Assembly (NCBI RefSeq): GCF_023558375.1
Contig: NZ_CP083762.1
Coordinates: 150,273-214,272 of the forward strand
Reading direction: 5' to 3'
Length of the DNA stretch: 64,000 nt
Source of the DNA: Chroococcidiopsis sp. CCMEE 29
GTDB taxonomy: Bacteria > Cyanobacteriota > Cyanobacteriia > Cyanobacteriales > Chroococcidiopsidaceae
A model generated the notes under the pieces. It made no database searches, was not told the origin of the DNA, and saw only the letters and a program-made list of their open reading frames with translations. This document shows, piece after piece, positions 52,142-60,085 of this stretch (position 1 is the first letter of the stretch; each line of letters starts with the position of its first letter). Both the position numbers and the translations under genes were made by a program.

Positions 52142-52453
52142 TCAAGGATGCAGGGAAGGCGGTTCTTTATATGGCATTGGGATGATGCTTTCTCGTATCT
52201 CCTTGCCTACTTCTTGCTCTGCCAGATGCAGCTCGTAGCTCTTTTGCAGATTGAGCCAGAATTCAGGAGAGGTGCCTAGCCATTGGGACAGGCGCAGGGC
52301 GGTATCCGCCGTCACCGCCCGCTGACCCTTAAGAATCTGAGTAATGCGATTGGTTGGAACGTGCAGGATGCGGCTGAGTTCGGCGGCGCTCATGCCAAGC
52401 TCGCTCAGTTCGTCGGCAAGGATTTCGCCTGGGTGAATCGGGGTGCGTGACAC
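52142..52453 (-). CDS. higA: HigA-type antitoxin (XRE)
   Basis: This 103-residue protein begins RTPIHPGEILADELSELGMSAAELSRILHVPTNRITQILKGQRAVTADTALRLSQWLGTSPEFWLNLQKSYEL, the standard VapI/HigA HTH pattern. It follows its toxin gene by 12 bp on the same strand. It should bind toxin and autoregulate the operon. This pair is unrelated in sequence to the HigBA pair at 50865-51553. Confidence 0.92.
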   Translation of the reverse strand: MSRTPIHPGEILADELSELGMSAAELSRILHVPTNRITQILKGQRAVTADTALRLSQWLGTSPEFWLNLQKSYELHLAEQEVGKEIRESIIPMPYKEPPSLHP

Positions 52454-52465
52454 GGCTGTGTTCTC

Positions 52466-52750
52466 CTAGTGGTAATCGGTAATTTCGATGTGATGCGGTT
52501 TCTCCTCTCCCTCCGCCCACTCGAAGCAGATGCGCCATTGAGCGTTGATGCGGATGCTGTATTGACCTTGCCTGTCCCCACGCAGGGCTTCAAAGCGATT
52601 GCTGGGAAGCCGCATCAGGTCTTCCTTACGGACAGCAGCATCTAGAATCTCAAGGCGTTTTTCTGCCTGTTTGTGGAAGGATTCAAATTCCTTGACCCTT
52701 TCCCCTGCCGCAAACTTGGCTGTTCGCTTGTCTCGATACTTCGGAAGCAT
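52466..52750 (-). CDS. higB: HigB-type toxin (RelE superfamily)
   Basis: Starting at 52750 (MLPKYRDKRTAKFAAGERVKEF) this gives 94 residues; the frame can extend to 52777. It matches the HigB family (FRDKxTxxxFxGxxVKxF, AxRKLxxLxxA, LxxPxxNRxExLxGDRxGQYSIRINxQWRICF). It is a ribosome-dependent mRNA interferase. The paired HigA follows directly, and the full set of family motifs suggests an active module. Confidence 0.9.
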   Translation of the reverse strand: MLPKYRDKRTAKFAAGERVKEFESFHKQAEKRLEILDAAVRKEDLMRLPSNRFEALRGDRQGQYSIRINAQWRICFEWAEGEEKPHHIEITDYH

Positions 52751-52909
52751 CTGCCCATTGTGGCAAGAATTACCCATTACGTCAAGCGTATCACTTGGCT
52801 AGTCAGTTCATGCGTACCAACTGAATGAGCAGTCACTATTATCAGATAAGGAGTGATCATCGGTTTATCCGTGTTATCCGAACAGCGATGCCCCACAAGA
52901 TGCATCGCA

Positions 52910-53182
52910 ATGGTGGAGCGCGACTTTGACCTAGAGATCGAATACTCCACCCGCCAGTGGAGAAAGCGTCATGCTTTGGAATATGCCAAGGAGATTCGCA
53001 AGCTGCTTCGCACCATCGCCCGCACTCCTTATCAGTACCCCTTGCGTGAAGAGTTTGGCGATGAAATCAGGGCGACCTACTACAAAACCACTCGCATTCT
53101 TTACTGCATCAACGAAGAAGAAAAAGAGGCGAAAGTTCTTGATGTGCCAAGCACCTGTCGGAACATAAGAACGGATGAATAG
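52910..53182 (+). CDS. RelE/ParE-type toxin, apparently without antitoxin
   Basis: The ATG at 52910 (MVERDFDLEIEYSTRQWRK) gives 90 residues. Strand-helix-helix-sheet order and LRTIARTPYQYPLREEFGDEIRATYYKTTRILYCINEEEKEAKVLDV fit the RelE/ParE fold. No antitoxin gene is seen upstream on the plus strand or directly downstream; the small gene at 53207 is on the opposite strand. Either the antitoxin was lost or a different partner is used. An earlier start at 52853 would add atypical residues. Confidence 0.72.
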   Translation: MVERDFDLEIEYSTRQWRKRHALEYAKEIRKLLRTIARTPYQYPLREEFGDEIRATYYKTTRILYCINEEEKEAKVLDVPSTCRNIRTDE

Positions 53183-53206
53183 GCGGGACGGCAGCGTGTT
53201 GCTTGT

Positions 53207-53422
53207 TCAAGTGCTGCGGGGAGAAGCATCACTGCTGGCCGCGCGCAGGACGGTTAGGACGTCAGCCAGATAATCGCTGTGATATTCGCAGAATTCGATG
53301 AAGGCGCTCTCCGGAGACATGGCGGCAATGTCAGGATCAGCGCTGGCGTCGTTTGCTTTCTTCCCCATCCGCTCGCGCAGGTCTGCCACGATGGATGGGT
53401 GGATGCGTTCCAGGTTAAGCAT
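53207..53422 (-). CDS. Small hypothetical protein
   Basis: This 71-residue frame reads MLNLERIHPSIVADLRERMGKKANDASADPDIAAMSPESAFIEFCEYHSDYLADVLTVLRAA. It is acidic and mostly helical. It lies about 60 bp after the DUF6753-like gene on the same strand and could belong to that operon. I do not recognise a family. Similar small proteins are common beside DUF6753 genes on cyanobacterial plasmids, but I cannot confirm that here. Confidence 0.5.
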   Translation of the reverse strand: MLNLERIHPSIVADLRERMGKKANDASADPDIAAMSPESAFIEFCEYHSDYLADVLTVLRAASSDASPRST

Positions 53423-53485
53423 ATCAGTTGGGGGTAGAGGTGGATGTGAAAGGACTTAGCCAAGCTTGATTTCGTTGTAGAACTG

Positions 53486-54277
53486 TTACTGGGTAAAGCG
53501 TTCAGGCGATATACGGCGGAAGGATACAGCTTGTTCGCTGTGCACTCCTGATGGAACAAGGGGTTCCGTGTTGGTGACGCTCCCTGGCGGTCGGTCGCCA
53601 ACACGGTCGAAGGAATGAGCTGGAAAGTGGTGCAGCATGGCGGTTCGCTGTCTGTTCAGGCGCTGCTGGATGCCGCCTAGCATGGCGTTGTTCCAGAAGG
53701 TGAACAAGGCGATGCCTCCCAGCAGGAGAGCCGCCCAGTAGGGCAGGGCGGGTTTATCGTTCGATTTCTGGTTCATGGTTTGGCTGAGGCGCGTGAGCCG
53801 CTCCGTGGTCGTGCGCTGCTGGGCCTCGATGCTGCGTAACCGCACCGATTGTTCTTGTAGATGTGAGGTTAGCTTCGAGTCGTTGTATGGTTGGGGTAAT
53901 TTGTCCAACCGTGTCAGCAGTTCTTTCGAGTATGCCGTTAAGTCTAACAAGGTGGTCACGAGCTTGCTCGATACCTCGGCCAGGATCTGCTCGTGTTCCG
54001 CCTTGCGAATGAGGCTGCCCAGGGTTTCCAGATTGATTTCGCTCCATTCCGCCAATTCTCCTCGAAATTCAACAAACAGTGCCTGCCAGTCATTGGGGGC
54101 CCCCTCCACCAGCACCTGGAGTTGCCCCAAGGCGATCATCACTAGGAACAACTCATCCTCCGGGCTGATACCCAGGCGAAGCACCAGTTCCAGCACCTTG
54201 GCCTTGGTTTCATCGGGTTTGCCGAGCAGGACGCGATCAAGCAGATCGGTGGCGGTCTTGCCGTTGTTGTCAGGCAT
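53486..54277 (-). CDS. DUF6753-like plasmid protein
   Basis: From the ATG at 54277 (MPDNNGKTATDLLDRVLLGKPDE) this gives about 263 residues and overlaps the ParA-like gene by a few bases. The N-terminal block LLDRVLLGKPDETKAKVLELVLRLGISPEDELFLVMIALGQLQVLVEGAP is the DUF6753 hallmark. A helical region and a membrane segment follow (PYWAALLLGGIALFTFW, ~195-212). Function is not known. Such genes sit next to ParA-like ATPases on cyanobacterial plasmids, suggesting a maintenance or transfer role. Confidence 0.78.
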   Translation of the reverse strand: MPDNNGKTATDLLDRVLLGKPDETKAKVLELVLRLGISPEDELFLVMIALGQLQVLVEGAPNDWQALFVEFRGELAEWSEINLETLGSLIRKAEHEQILAEVSSKLVTTLLDLTAYSKELLTRLDKLPQPYNDSKLTSHLQEQSVRLRSIEAQQRTTTERLTRLSQTMNQKSNDKPALPYWAALLLGGIALFTFWNNAMLGGIQQRLNRQRTAMLHHFPAHSFDRVGDRPPGSVTNTEPLVPSGVHSEQAVSFRRISPERFTQ

Positions 54278-54974
54278 GGCGGAAGAGCTCCGTGGTTTCA
54301 AAATTGCGATAGGCTTCGCGCAAGAACTTGCGAATGCGGGTTTTGTCGATCAGGCCGAAATCCTCCCGGGCAAGGGCGGCGCCGAAGGAGAGGGATTCAG
54401 TGTCGATGCGGTTGCGGATCACCGAGCCGGTCAGCATGGGAAAATCGATGAACTCTGCCTGGTAGGCGCGGGCGAGCTTCTGGATCTCTTCGTGTTCTTC
54501 CAATGATTGGAAATCGTCGGTTCTGCCGTAATTCCGGACGATGACGTGCCTGACCTTATCCTGATAGAGGTCCAGCGTGGCTTTGAGCAGCTGCAGGCTG
54601 TCGTAGCCGGCGTCACTGACAAACCAGAAGTGAAAGCGCACGCCGGCATCGGGGGCGATCTCCAGGAGTTCGTTTTTCATGATCCAGTCCCGCAGCGGCT
54701 GGTGGACCTGGGCTGGCAGGTTGACGATCACTCGGTGGCTTAAGGCGTCGTTGAAAATCCCGTTAGCGTGGTCCTCGAATTTGCTGGCCTCGCTGAGGAT
54801 CGCCAGCTTGACGGGCATGATCCGCCCATAGGTGCGGTAAACGTCAGGATTGGAGCGATCGGAATCATATCCTACACAAGGATGACCGCGATCGAGGTGG
54901 TATTGGAAGAGGGCGCGGCAGACGACGCTTTTGCCCACCCCTCCTTTGCTGTTGTTGATCAGAATCAGATCCAT
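54270..54974 (-). CDS. ParA-like ATPase of a plasmid maintenance/transfer operon
   Basis: This 234-residue protein has a deviant Walker A motif NNSKGGVGKSVVCRALFQYH at the N-terminus and GYDSDRSNPDVYRTY in the switch I position. The hydrophobic strand RVIVNLPAQVHQPL takes the Walker B place. Overall it is nearer to the MobD/TraL-like plasmid ATPases than to chromosomal ParA/Soj. It is coupled to the DUF6753-like gene. A ParB-like partner is not visible. Confidence 0.82.
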   Translation of the reverse strand: MDLILINNSKGGVGKSVVCRALFQYHLDRGHPCVGYDSDRSNPDVYRTYGRIMPVKLAILSEASKFEDHANGIFNDALSHRVIVNLPAQVHQPLRDWIMKNELLEIAPDAGVRFHFWFVSDAGYDSLQLLKATLDLYQDKVRHVIVRNYGRTDDFQSLEEHEEIQKLARAYQAEFIDFPMLTGSVIRNRIDTESLSFGAALAREDFGLIDKTRIRKFLREAYRNFETTELFRHA

Positions 54975-55034
54975 GGTGGTAATGGGGGAAGGAACACCGG
55001 CCAGTAAGGCAGGCCGGTTTGCGGGTTCGAGAGA

Positions 55035-55483
55035 CTAACTGGCTGATTTCAGTTTCTGGCGGGCGGATTGTTCAAAGTTCCGCAGATAGTCGTCCAGGGA
55101 CATCAGCTTTTCGTACAAGCAGGTTTCCAGCCGGCTGAGCGCCTCCTGCTTGAGACTTTCTGGGTAACCATCGAACTGTTCGCTTAATTCGATGAATTTG
55201 CTGCAAAATGCCAGGATATCGTCGGTGTACACCTGATGGACGATATTGGATTCCTTGACATACCATTCCATCAATTGGCGGTTGAGCGTCATCGTCACCA
55301 TCTGGTGCTGCGCCGCCAGACGCACCTTTGCATCCTCGTAGAGCGCTTGACCCATGACGTTGGCCAGCTGGCGGTGCATCTTTCCCTTGGTTTCGACCAT
55401 GCTTGCCTCATTGACCGCCATGGCGCGGTCTGCCTTGGAAGGAAACAGGCGGCTCCAAATCCGCGCTGCTTTGCTGCCATCGC
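55035..55483 (-). pseudogene. Plasmid gene, 5' end removed by IS6
   Basis: The frame is open to the IS6 end at 55484 (reading DGSKAARIWSRLFPSKADRAMAVNEASMVETKGKMHRQ...), so the native start is lost. An internal ATG at 55421 would give 128 residues. The product is helical and coiled-coil-like, ending RNFEQSARQKLKSAS. I do not recognise a family. It lies 60 bp before the ParA-like gene and was presumably in the same operon. Confidence 0.6.
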
Positions 55484-55556
55484 GAATCTGTCAGAACTGG
55501 ATTCACAGTCGGAGGGGATTTTCGAGCTGCACAACCTCCCTCCTCTTTGTTGATGA

Positions 55557-56375
55557 TTAGGCGGTTTGGAAAATCTCTTGCAGTTTCTGGACCCGTGTAA
55601 CAAATCGCTCACGTCTTGTCGATAGAGACACGAATTCTGTCATCCGGCTACGGGGTCGGAAATAGTTGCGGACTTCATCAAATGCTTGGCAGTATCGTTT
55701 AGCTGATGCAAATGTTTTAAAGCCCAACATCGGGTAGTAGCGCTGCTTGAGCCCCCGATGGTCTTGCTCAATACGATTGGTGAGGCAGTCGCTCACCCGG
55801 TGGTCCACATCAGTTCCCAACACTTCGGTAATTGCTCTGGGATCAGCAGCGTGTCCGTCCGTAGTTACTCGTTCTGGTAGAATGCCTGTCACCGCGATTG
55901 CCTCTGTAAAGAAAGCAATTGCCGCCTCCAAATCTCGTTTCTGGCTTAGCATAGAATCGACAAGATTCCCGTCGCGGTCAATAGCCCGATCCAGATAGCA
56001 CCACTTGCCTTTGACCCGAATATAGGTTTCATCTACGTCCCAGGACGAACTCACCTTTCCCTTGCGCTTGGCACGCAGCTGAATAGCAAATACCGCAGCA
56101 AACCTCTCCTCCCCATCGCGCACCGTCTCGTGGGTGAACTCAAAACCCCGCAGTCGGAAAAATTCGGCCACATCCCGCAGGCTCATCTTGTAACGCAACC
56201 GGCACAACAGCACCTGAAATACGATATCAGTGGGCAGTTCTAGAAAGTTGAACGATGTCCCTGTGCGCTCATTGAAGTAGCGCTTACACTCCTGACACTG
56301 ATACATCCAGTAGCCTAAGTCATTTGTCCGGTTGAGGCTGCTCGAATGCTTAGAGTGGCAGTGGGGACAGTTCAT
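55557..56375 (-). CDS. IS6-family transposase (copy 2)
   Basis: This 272-residue protein differs from the one at 5908-6726 at a single residue (RTNDLGYW for RTTDLGYW). The zinc ribbon and the DDE residues (WDVDETYIR, TTDGHAA, IEQDHRGLK) are intact. The nested IS630 lies upstream of the start codon, between the gene and the right IS end, so it may have removed the normal promoter. Confidence 0.93.
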   Translation of the reverse strand: MNCPHCHSKHSSSLNRTNDLGYWMYQCQECKRYFNERTGTSFNFLELPTDIVFQVLLCRLRYKMSLRDVAEFFRLRGFEFTHETVRDGEERFAAVFAIQLRAKRKGKVSSSWDVDETYIRVKGKWCYLDRAIDRDGNLVDSMLSQKRDLEAAIAFFTEAIAVTGILPERVTTDGHAADPRAITEVLGTDVDHRVSDCLTNRIEQDHRGLKQRYYPMLGFKTFASAKRYCQAFDEVRNYFRPRSRMTEFVSLSTRRERFVTRVQKLQEIFQTA

Positions 56376-56409
56376 GGTTGGTCAACGGATGCTATGCTCA
56401 TGGCTATTA

Positions 56410-57525
56410 CTAACCAGAGCATAGATTAGTTAACATAGTAGCTGTAGCCACGTCCGGAGTCTGCCATGAAACTCAAAGACGCTCGCCATCTGTCAGCCAA
56501 AGCTCAAGAAGCACTTCGCTACCGAGTGGTAAATGCAGTCGAGAGCGGTATGAGTAAATCAGAAGCAGCGCGTGTTTTCAACGTTTCGCGTACAGCAGTG
56601 CATAACTGGACAAAAGTGGTAGCTTCCAGCGGTGCGACATCGTTGAAAGCAAGAAAGCGTGGTCCTCGTGCTAGCTCACGTCTGCTCCCCCATCAAGCGG
56701 CAACAGCAGTGAGGTTAATGGAGCAAAAGTGTCCAGACGCTTTAGGATTACCATTTTACTTATGGACACGCGAAGCAGTGCAACAGTTTTTGGCTCAACG
56801 GTATGAGCTATCGGTGTCAGTGTGGACAATAGGGCGTTATCTCAAGAAATGGGGTTTTACACCACAAAAACCGCTGCGTCGGGCATACGAACAGGATCGC
56901 AAGGCAGTGCAGTACTGGTTAGAAACTGAGTATCCCCAGATTTGTCGTAAAGCCCATCAAGAAAAAGCACAAATTCACTGGGGAGACGAAATGGGAGTCC
57001 GCTCGGATTATCAAGCAGGACGTTCCTATGGACGAACTGGACAAACGCCAGTTGTGTTAGGGACAGGTAAGCGCTTTAGCTGCAATATGATTTCAACAAT
57101 TACCAATCGTGGCAAGCTGTACTTCAAGTTATTCACACAACGGTTTGATGCCGCGCTCATGCTTGATTTCCTGCGGCGTTTGATTCGTCAGTGTGACCAA
57201 AAGGTGTTTCTGATTGTAGATAGTCATCCTGTGCATCGCTCTCACGTAGTTAAAAGCTGGGTTGAGCGTCATGCCGCTCGCATCCGCCTGTTTTTCTTGC
57301 CTTCTTATAGCCCTGAACTAAACCCAAATGAGCTACTCAACCATGATGTTAAAGCCAATGCTGTTGGGCGGCAACGTCCCAGAAATCAAACACAGATGAT
57401 TAACAACATCCGTAGCTATTTACGTAGCACACAACGTCACCCTAACGTTGTGCAAAACTTCTTCCACGAGAAACACGTTGCTTATGCAGCTGCCTAGACT
57501 GTTCACTATTTAATGCTCTGGTTAG
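56410..57525 (+). mobile_element. IS630-family insertion sequence, copy B, nested in IS6
   Basis: Ends CTAACCAGAGCAT and ATGCTCTGGTTAG, 1116 bp, with TA on both sides (56408-56409 and 57526-57527). The empty site is preserved in IS6 copy 1 (GGCTATTAGCATACC at about 6750-6764). It is identical in length and protein to copy A at 43226-44341. Confidence 0.95.
56466..57497 (+). CDS. IS630-family transposase (copy B)
   Basis: This 343-residue protein is identical to 43254-44285, with the HTH region, IHWGDEMGVRSD, VDSHPVHRSH and YSPELNPNE. It is an intact single frame with complete inverted repeats, so this family is probably active in the strain. It inserted after the two IS6 copies had separated. 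Confidence 0.93.
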   Translation: MKLKDARHLSAKAQEALRYRVVNAVESGMSKSEAARVFNVSRTAVHNWTKVVASSGATSLKARKRGPRASSRLLPHQAATAVRLMEQKCPDALGLPFYLWTREAVQQFLAQRYELSVSVWTIGRYLKKWGFTPQKPLRRAYEQDRKAVQYWLETEYPQICRKAHQEKAQIHWGDEMGVRSDYQAGRSYGRTGQTPVVLGTGKRFSCNMISTITNRGKLYFKLFTQRFDAALMLDFLRRLIRQCDQKVFLIVDSHPVHRSHVVKSWVERHAARIRLFFLPSYSPELNPNELLNHDVKANAVGRQRPRNQTQMINNIRSYLRSTQRHPNVVQNFFHEKHVAYAAA

Positions 57526-57590
57526 TAGCATACCAGAACAAGTATTTGTACTCAAACCTTTGAATCCAGTTCTGACAGATTCCGCGATTG

Positions 57591-58760
57591 CTACATGTTT
57601 GTAGGCTCAATCCGAATTAGCCGTCCTGTCTGCTCATCTGTTAAAACATATAACAATCCGTCAGGGCCCTGCCGCACGTCGCGCACGCGCTGACCTATGT
57701 TGATGGACTGCTGTCCTACTACGTTACCAGCAGCGTCCAGGTCAATGCGTCGGACATCCTGGGCAACTAGTCCACCAGCAAATAGGTCTCCTTTCCATGC
57801 TGGGAAACGATCGCCATTGTAAAAAGCTAGCCCTGAAGGCGCTATTGTTGTCATCCACACCACTTTCGGGTCCACCATGCCTGGTCGAGACTGCTCCTGA
57901 GAGATTGGCTTGCCTGTTGCATACTCGCGGCTGTAGGAGAGAGTTGGCCAGCCGTAGTTCTTGCCCGCTTGAATCAGGTTGAGTTCATCGCCACCTCGCG
58001 AGCCATGCTCGGTTGCCCATACCCGACCAGTAGTAGGATCTAAAGTCAAGCCCTGGATGTTGCGATGTCCGTAGCTCCACACAACTGGGTCAGCGTCGCT
58101 GGATTTCACAAAGGGATTATCGCTTGGCACGGAACCGTCGTCATTCAACCGCACAATCTTGCCGAGACGACTGCGACGGTTCTGGGCTTGCTTGCGGATT
58201 AAGTCGCCCCCTAGTTGAATCGGTGGGTTACCACCGTCGCCAATAGCAACTAGCATCGTGCCATCGGCCAGCCAGACGATACGCGAGCCGAAGTGCTGGG
58301 TCCCTGACTTGGGCTGGGAGACCTCGAAGATTACTTGTAAGTCCTGCAGGGCTTTGCCGTCAAACCTGGCTCGCGCTATGCGGGTGCGATTTGCTTGCCT
58401 GGAACCGTGCGAATAGGTGAGGTAGATCAGGCGGTTGTGAGCAAATCGCGGGTGGACTGATACATCCATCAAACCACTTTGACCAACCGCGAAAACTTTG
58501 GGGACTTCAGTAATGGGTTTCGGGTCGAGCGCGCCATTGCGGACAATACGCAACCGTCCTGGTCGCTCAGTCACTAGCATAGTCCCGTCAGGCAACCATG
58601 CAACGCTCCACGGATGCTCCAGACCCTGCACCACGGTTACTCTCTCAACCCCCTGAGCATTGGGGACATCCCTGTCAACTTTCACTGGGCTCGAAATACC
58701 CATTTCACTGCAACTAGCGAGGGATAGAGTGCTTAATAGAAGGATGGCGATCGCCTTCAT
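57591..58760 (-). CDS. PQQ-type aldose sugar dehydrogenase-like lipoprotein
   Basis: This 389-residue protein has a lipoprotein signal (LLLSTLSLASCSE, lipobox Cys at 17). The glucose/sorbosone dehydrogenase propeller reads LEHPWSVAWLPDGTMLVTERPGRLRIV, QSGLMDVSVHPRF, VWATEHGSRGGDELNLIQAGKNYGWPTLS and WMTTIAPSGLAFYNGDRFPAWKGDLFAGGL. Proteins like YliI use soluble PQQ to oxidise aldoses in the periplasm. It ends 9 bp from the IS6 terminus, so the 3' end escaped damage. Confidence 0.9.
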   Translation of the reverse strand: MKAIAILLLSTLSLASCSEMGISSPVKVDRDVPNAQGVERVTVVQGLEHPWSVAWLPDGTMLVTERPGRLRIVRNGALDPKPITEVPKVFAVGQSGLMDVSVHPRFAHNRLIYLTYSHGSRQANRTRIARARFDGKALQDLQVIFEVSQPKSGTQHFGSRIVWLADGTMLVAIGDGGNPPIQLGGDLIRKQAQNRRSRLGKIVRLNDDGSVPSDNPFVKSSDADPVVWSYGHRNIQGLTLDPTTGRVWATEHGSRGGDELNLIQAGKNYGWPTLSYSREYATGKPISQEQSRPGMVDPKVVWMTTIAPSGLAFYNGDRFPAWKGDLFAGGLVAQDVRRIDLDAAGNVVGQQSINIGQRVRDVRQGPDGLLYVLTDEQTGRLIRIEPTNM

Positions 58761-58873
58761 ACGCGTTCTCGGGCTGATTCAAGGTTTTGAGTATATAGAT
58801 GGGAACAAAGTCTGAAAGTTTCGCCCTTTGGGGTAGTGTTGCAAAAAATCTGAGAAACGTTATTATACTTCTC

Positions 58874-59467
58874 CTAAATAGGGCATGAACAGTAGCCATA
58901 CATAAAGGCTTTAGGAAAGTCAAAGGTTTGCAGATGAGTCAGCAAGTGAAACAGGAGCTTGACGGACCTAAATTTGTGGCATAGCCTAGCATACTTGCGG
59001 ATAAACTGTTTGGCTTGCAACCAGATGTCTTCGACAGGATTTTGTTGGGGGGCATTGGGAGCCAGTCGAATACAGGTGATCTGCCACTCGTCTTGGGGAA
59101 GGTCTGCATTCACCTGAGCCAGGAACTGCTGCACCTTACCTGAGCGATGGTAGCTGGCTCCATCCCAAATCAGGATCAACCGAGTGGATGCGCCATAGCA
59201 GGTCTGGAGATACTCCACAAATGCAATCGTATTGTCTTCATTGCCTGCACTGTACTCTTGCACAACGAAATTCTTGGTTAGATAATCCAGCGCTCCATAG
59301 TAGGTCTGCCGTTGCTTAGTTGATTTGACCTCGATATCCACCCGTTGATTGCGTCGGCTCCATCCATAGCCACAGATATCTCCCCACAGCAAATGGCATT
59401 CGTCCAGAAACATTACTCGCACTTGACCACTGGCAATCGCGGCCTGCCACTGCACCAGTAACTCCAT
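58874..59467 (-). CDS. IS630-type transposase, catalytic frame
   Basis: This 197-residue frame has DDE motifs VRVMFLDECHLLWGD, LILIWDGASYHR and LAPNAPQQNPVEDIWLQAKQF. It starts within the overlap following the A-run and would be joined to the DNA-binding frame by programmed frameshifting. The frame is complete and the element has intact ends. Confidence 0.85.
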   Translation of the reverse strand: MELLVQWQAAIASGQVRVMFLDECHLLWGDICGYGWSRRNQRVDIEVKSTKQRQTYYGALDYLTKNFVVQEYSAGNEDNTIAFVEYLQTCYGASTRLILIWDGASYHRSGKVQQFLAQVNADLPQDEWQITCIRLAPNAPQQNPVEDIWLQAKQFIRKYARLCHKFRSVKLLFHLLTHLQTFDFPKAFMYGYCSCPI

Positions 59468-59928
59468 GATTTCAGTTTTTTTTCCTCCACTTGCGTCTCA
59501 TCTTTGTCCGGGTGGGCCGAGTGAGACTTCTTCCAACTGAATCCGGCTTGCTTGAGTAAAGCGTAGTAGCTCTGATAAGAGCGATAAACGACCCCGTAGG
59601 CGTCCTCAATCTGCTGAACTACCTCTTCGAGCAGCCACGCGTCCTTTTGTGCCAACCACTGCAGAATCTCTTGCTTTTGCTGAGGGTTGAGATAGCCCTG
59701 CGTTCCCCAGTAGTTCAATTTGAGGCCTTCAACCCCATTCGCCTCGTACCGCTGACAACAAGTTGTGACAAACCCAAGCGAGACTTGCAGCACATCTCGG
59801 ATTTCCCGATAGGTATGACCTCGCTGGCTCATCTGGACTGCCAGGGCACGTTTGAGTTCACGAGGGTTACGATTGCTTTGGATAAACTGTTCAAGGGTAT
59901 CCATCAGGTCCTTAGCATCATCTCTCAA
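59413..59928 (-). CDS. IS630-type transposase, DNA-binding frame
   Basis: This 171-residue frame has an HTH (ELKRALAVQMSQRGHTYREIRDVLQVSLGFVTTCCQRYEANGVEGLKLNYWGTQ) and a winged-helix-like second part (LNPQQKQEILQWLAQKDAWLLEEVVQQIEDAYGVVYRSYQSYYALLKQAGFSW). It ends shortly after an A8 run at about 59476-59483, the likely frameshift site into the catalytic frame. Confidence 0.83.
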   Translation of the reverse strand: MRDDAKDLMDTLEQFIQSNRNPRELKRALAVQMSQRGHTYREIRDVLQVSLGFVTTCCQRYEANGVEGLKLNYWGTQGYLNPQQKQEILQWLAQKDAWLLEEVVQQIEDAYGVVYRSYQSYYALLKQAGFSWKKSHSAHPDKDETQVEEKKLKSWSYWCSGRPRLPVVKCE

Positions 59929-60085
59929 GGTTCCTGCTCATTCTAATGCCTGTTCAAAAACTATTTGAGATGGCTATAGTAGTGCTGAAATATATGTACT
60001 ACAACTCCACTAATAGTATCTGAGAAAATTTTTGCAACACTACCCGTTGCTGCACAGTACCCTGTAAATCGATTGGAAGTGAGTT

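Larger units (their letters stand above)
55484..57582 (-). mobile_element. IS6-family insertion sequence, copy 2, interrupted by IS630
   Basis: Ends GAATCTGTCAGAACTGG and CCAGTTCTGACAGATTC match copy 1. With the nested IS630 and one TA removed its length is 981 bp, as in copy 1. It lies in the same orientation as copy 1 at 5835-6815, so the two directly bound about 48.7 kb. The flanks (GCCATCGC and CGCGATTG) do not form a target duplication. Confidence 0.93.
58831..60045 (-). mobile_element. IS630-family element (type 3)
   Basis: Perfect 17-bp inverted repeats GGGTAGTGTTGCAAAAA at 58831 and, inverted, ending at 60045 enclose two frames (1215 bp). Shorter repeats with nearly the same ends (GGTTGTGTTGCAAAAA) make a 100-bp MITE at 62583-62682, probably mobilised by this transposase type. 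I do not see a clear target duplication. Confidence 0.85.

Noticed and set aside
5827-57590. Possible exchanged target duplication CGCGAT between the left flank of IS6 copy 1 and the right flank of copy 2
   Set aside because: Only six bases match where IS6 should give eight, and CGCGAT is common because of HIP1 sequences; not enough to infer an inversion or cointegrate history.
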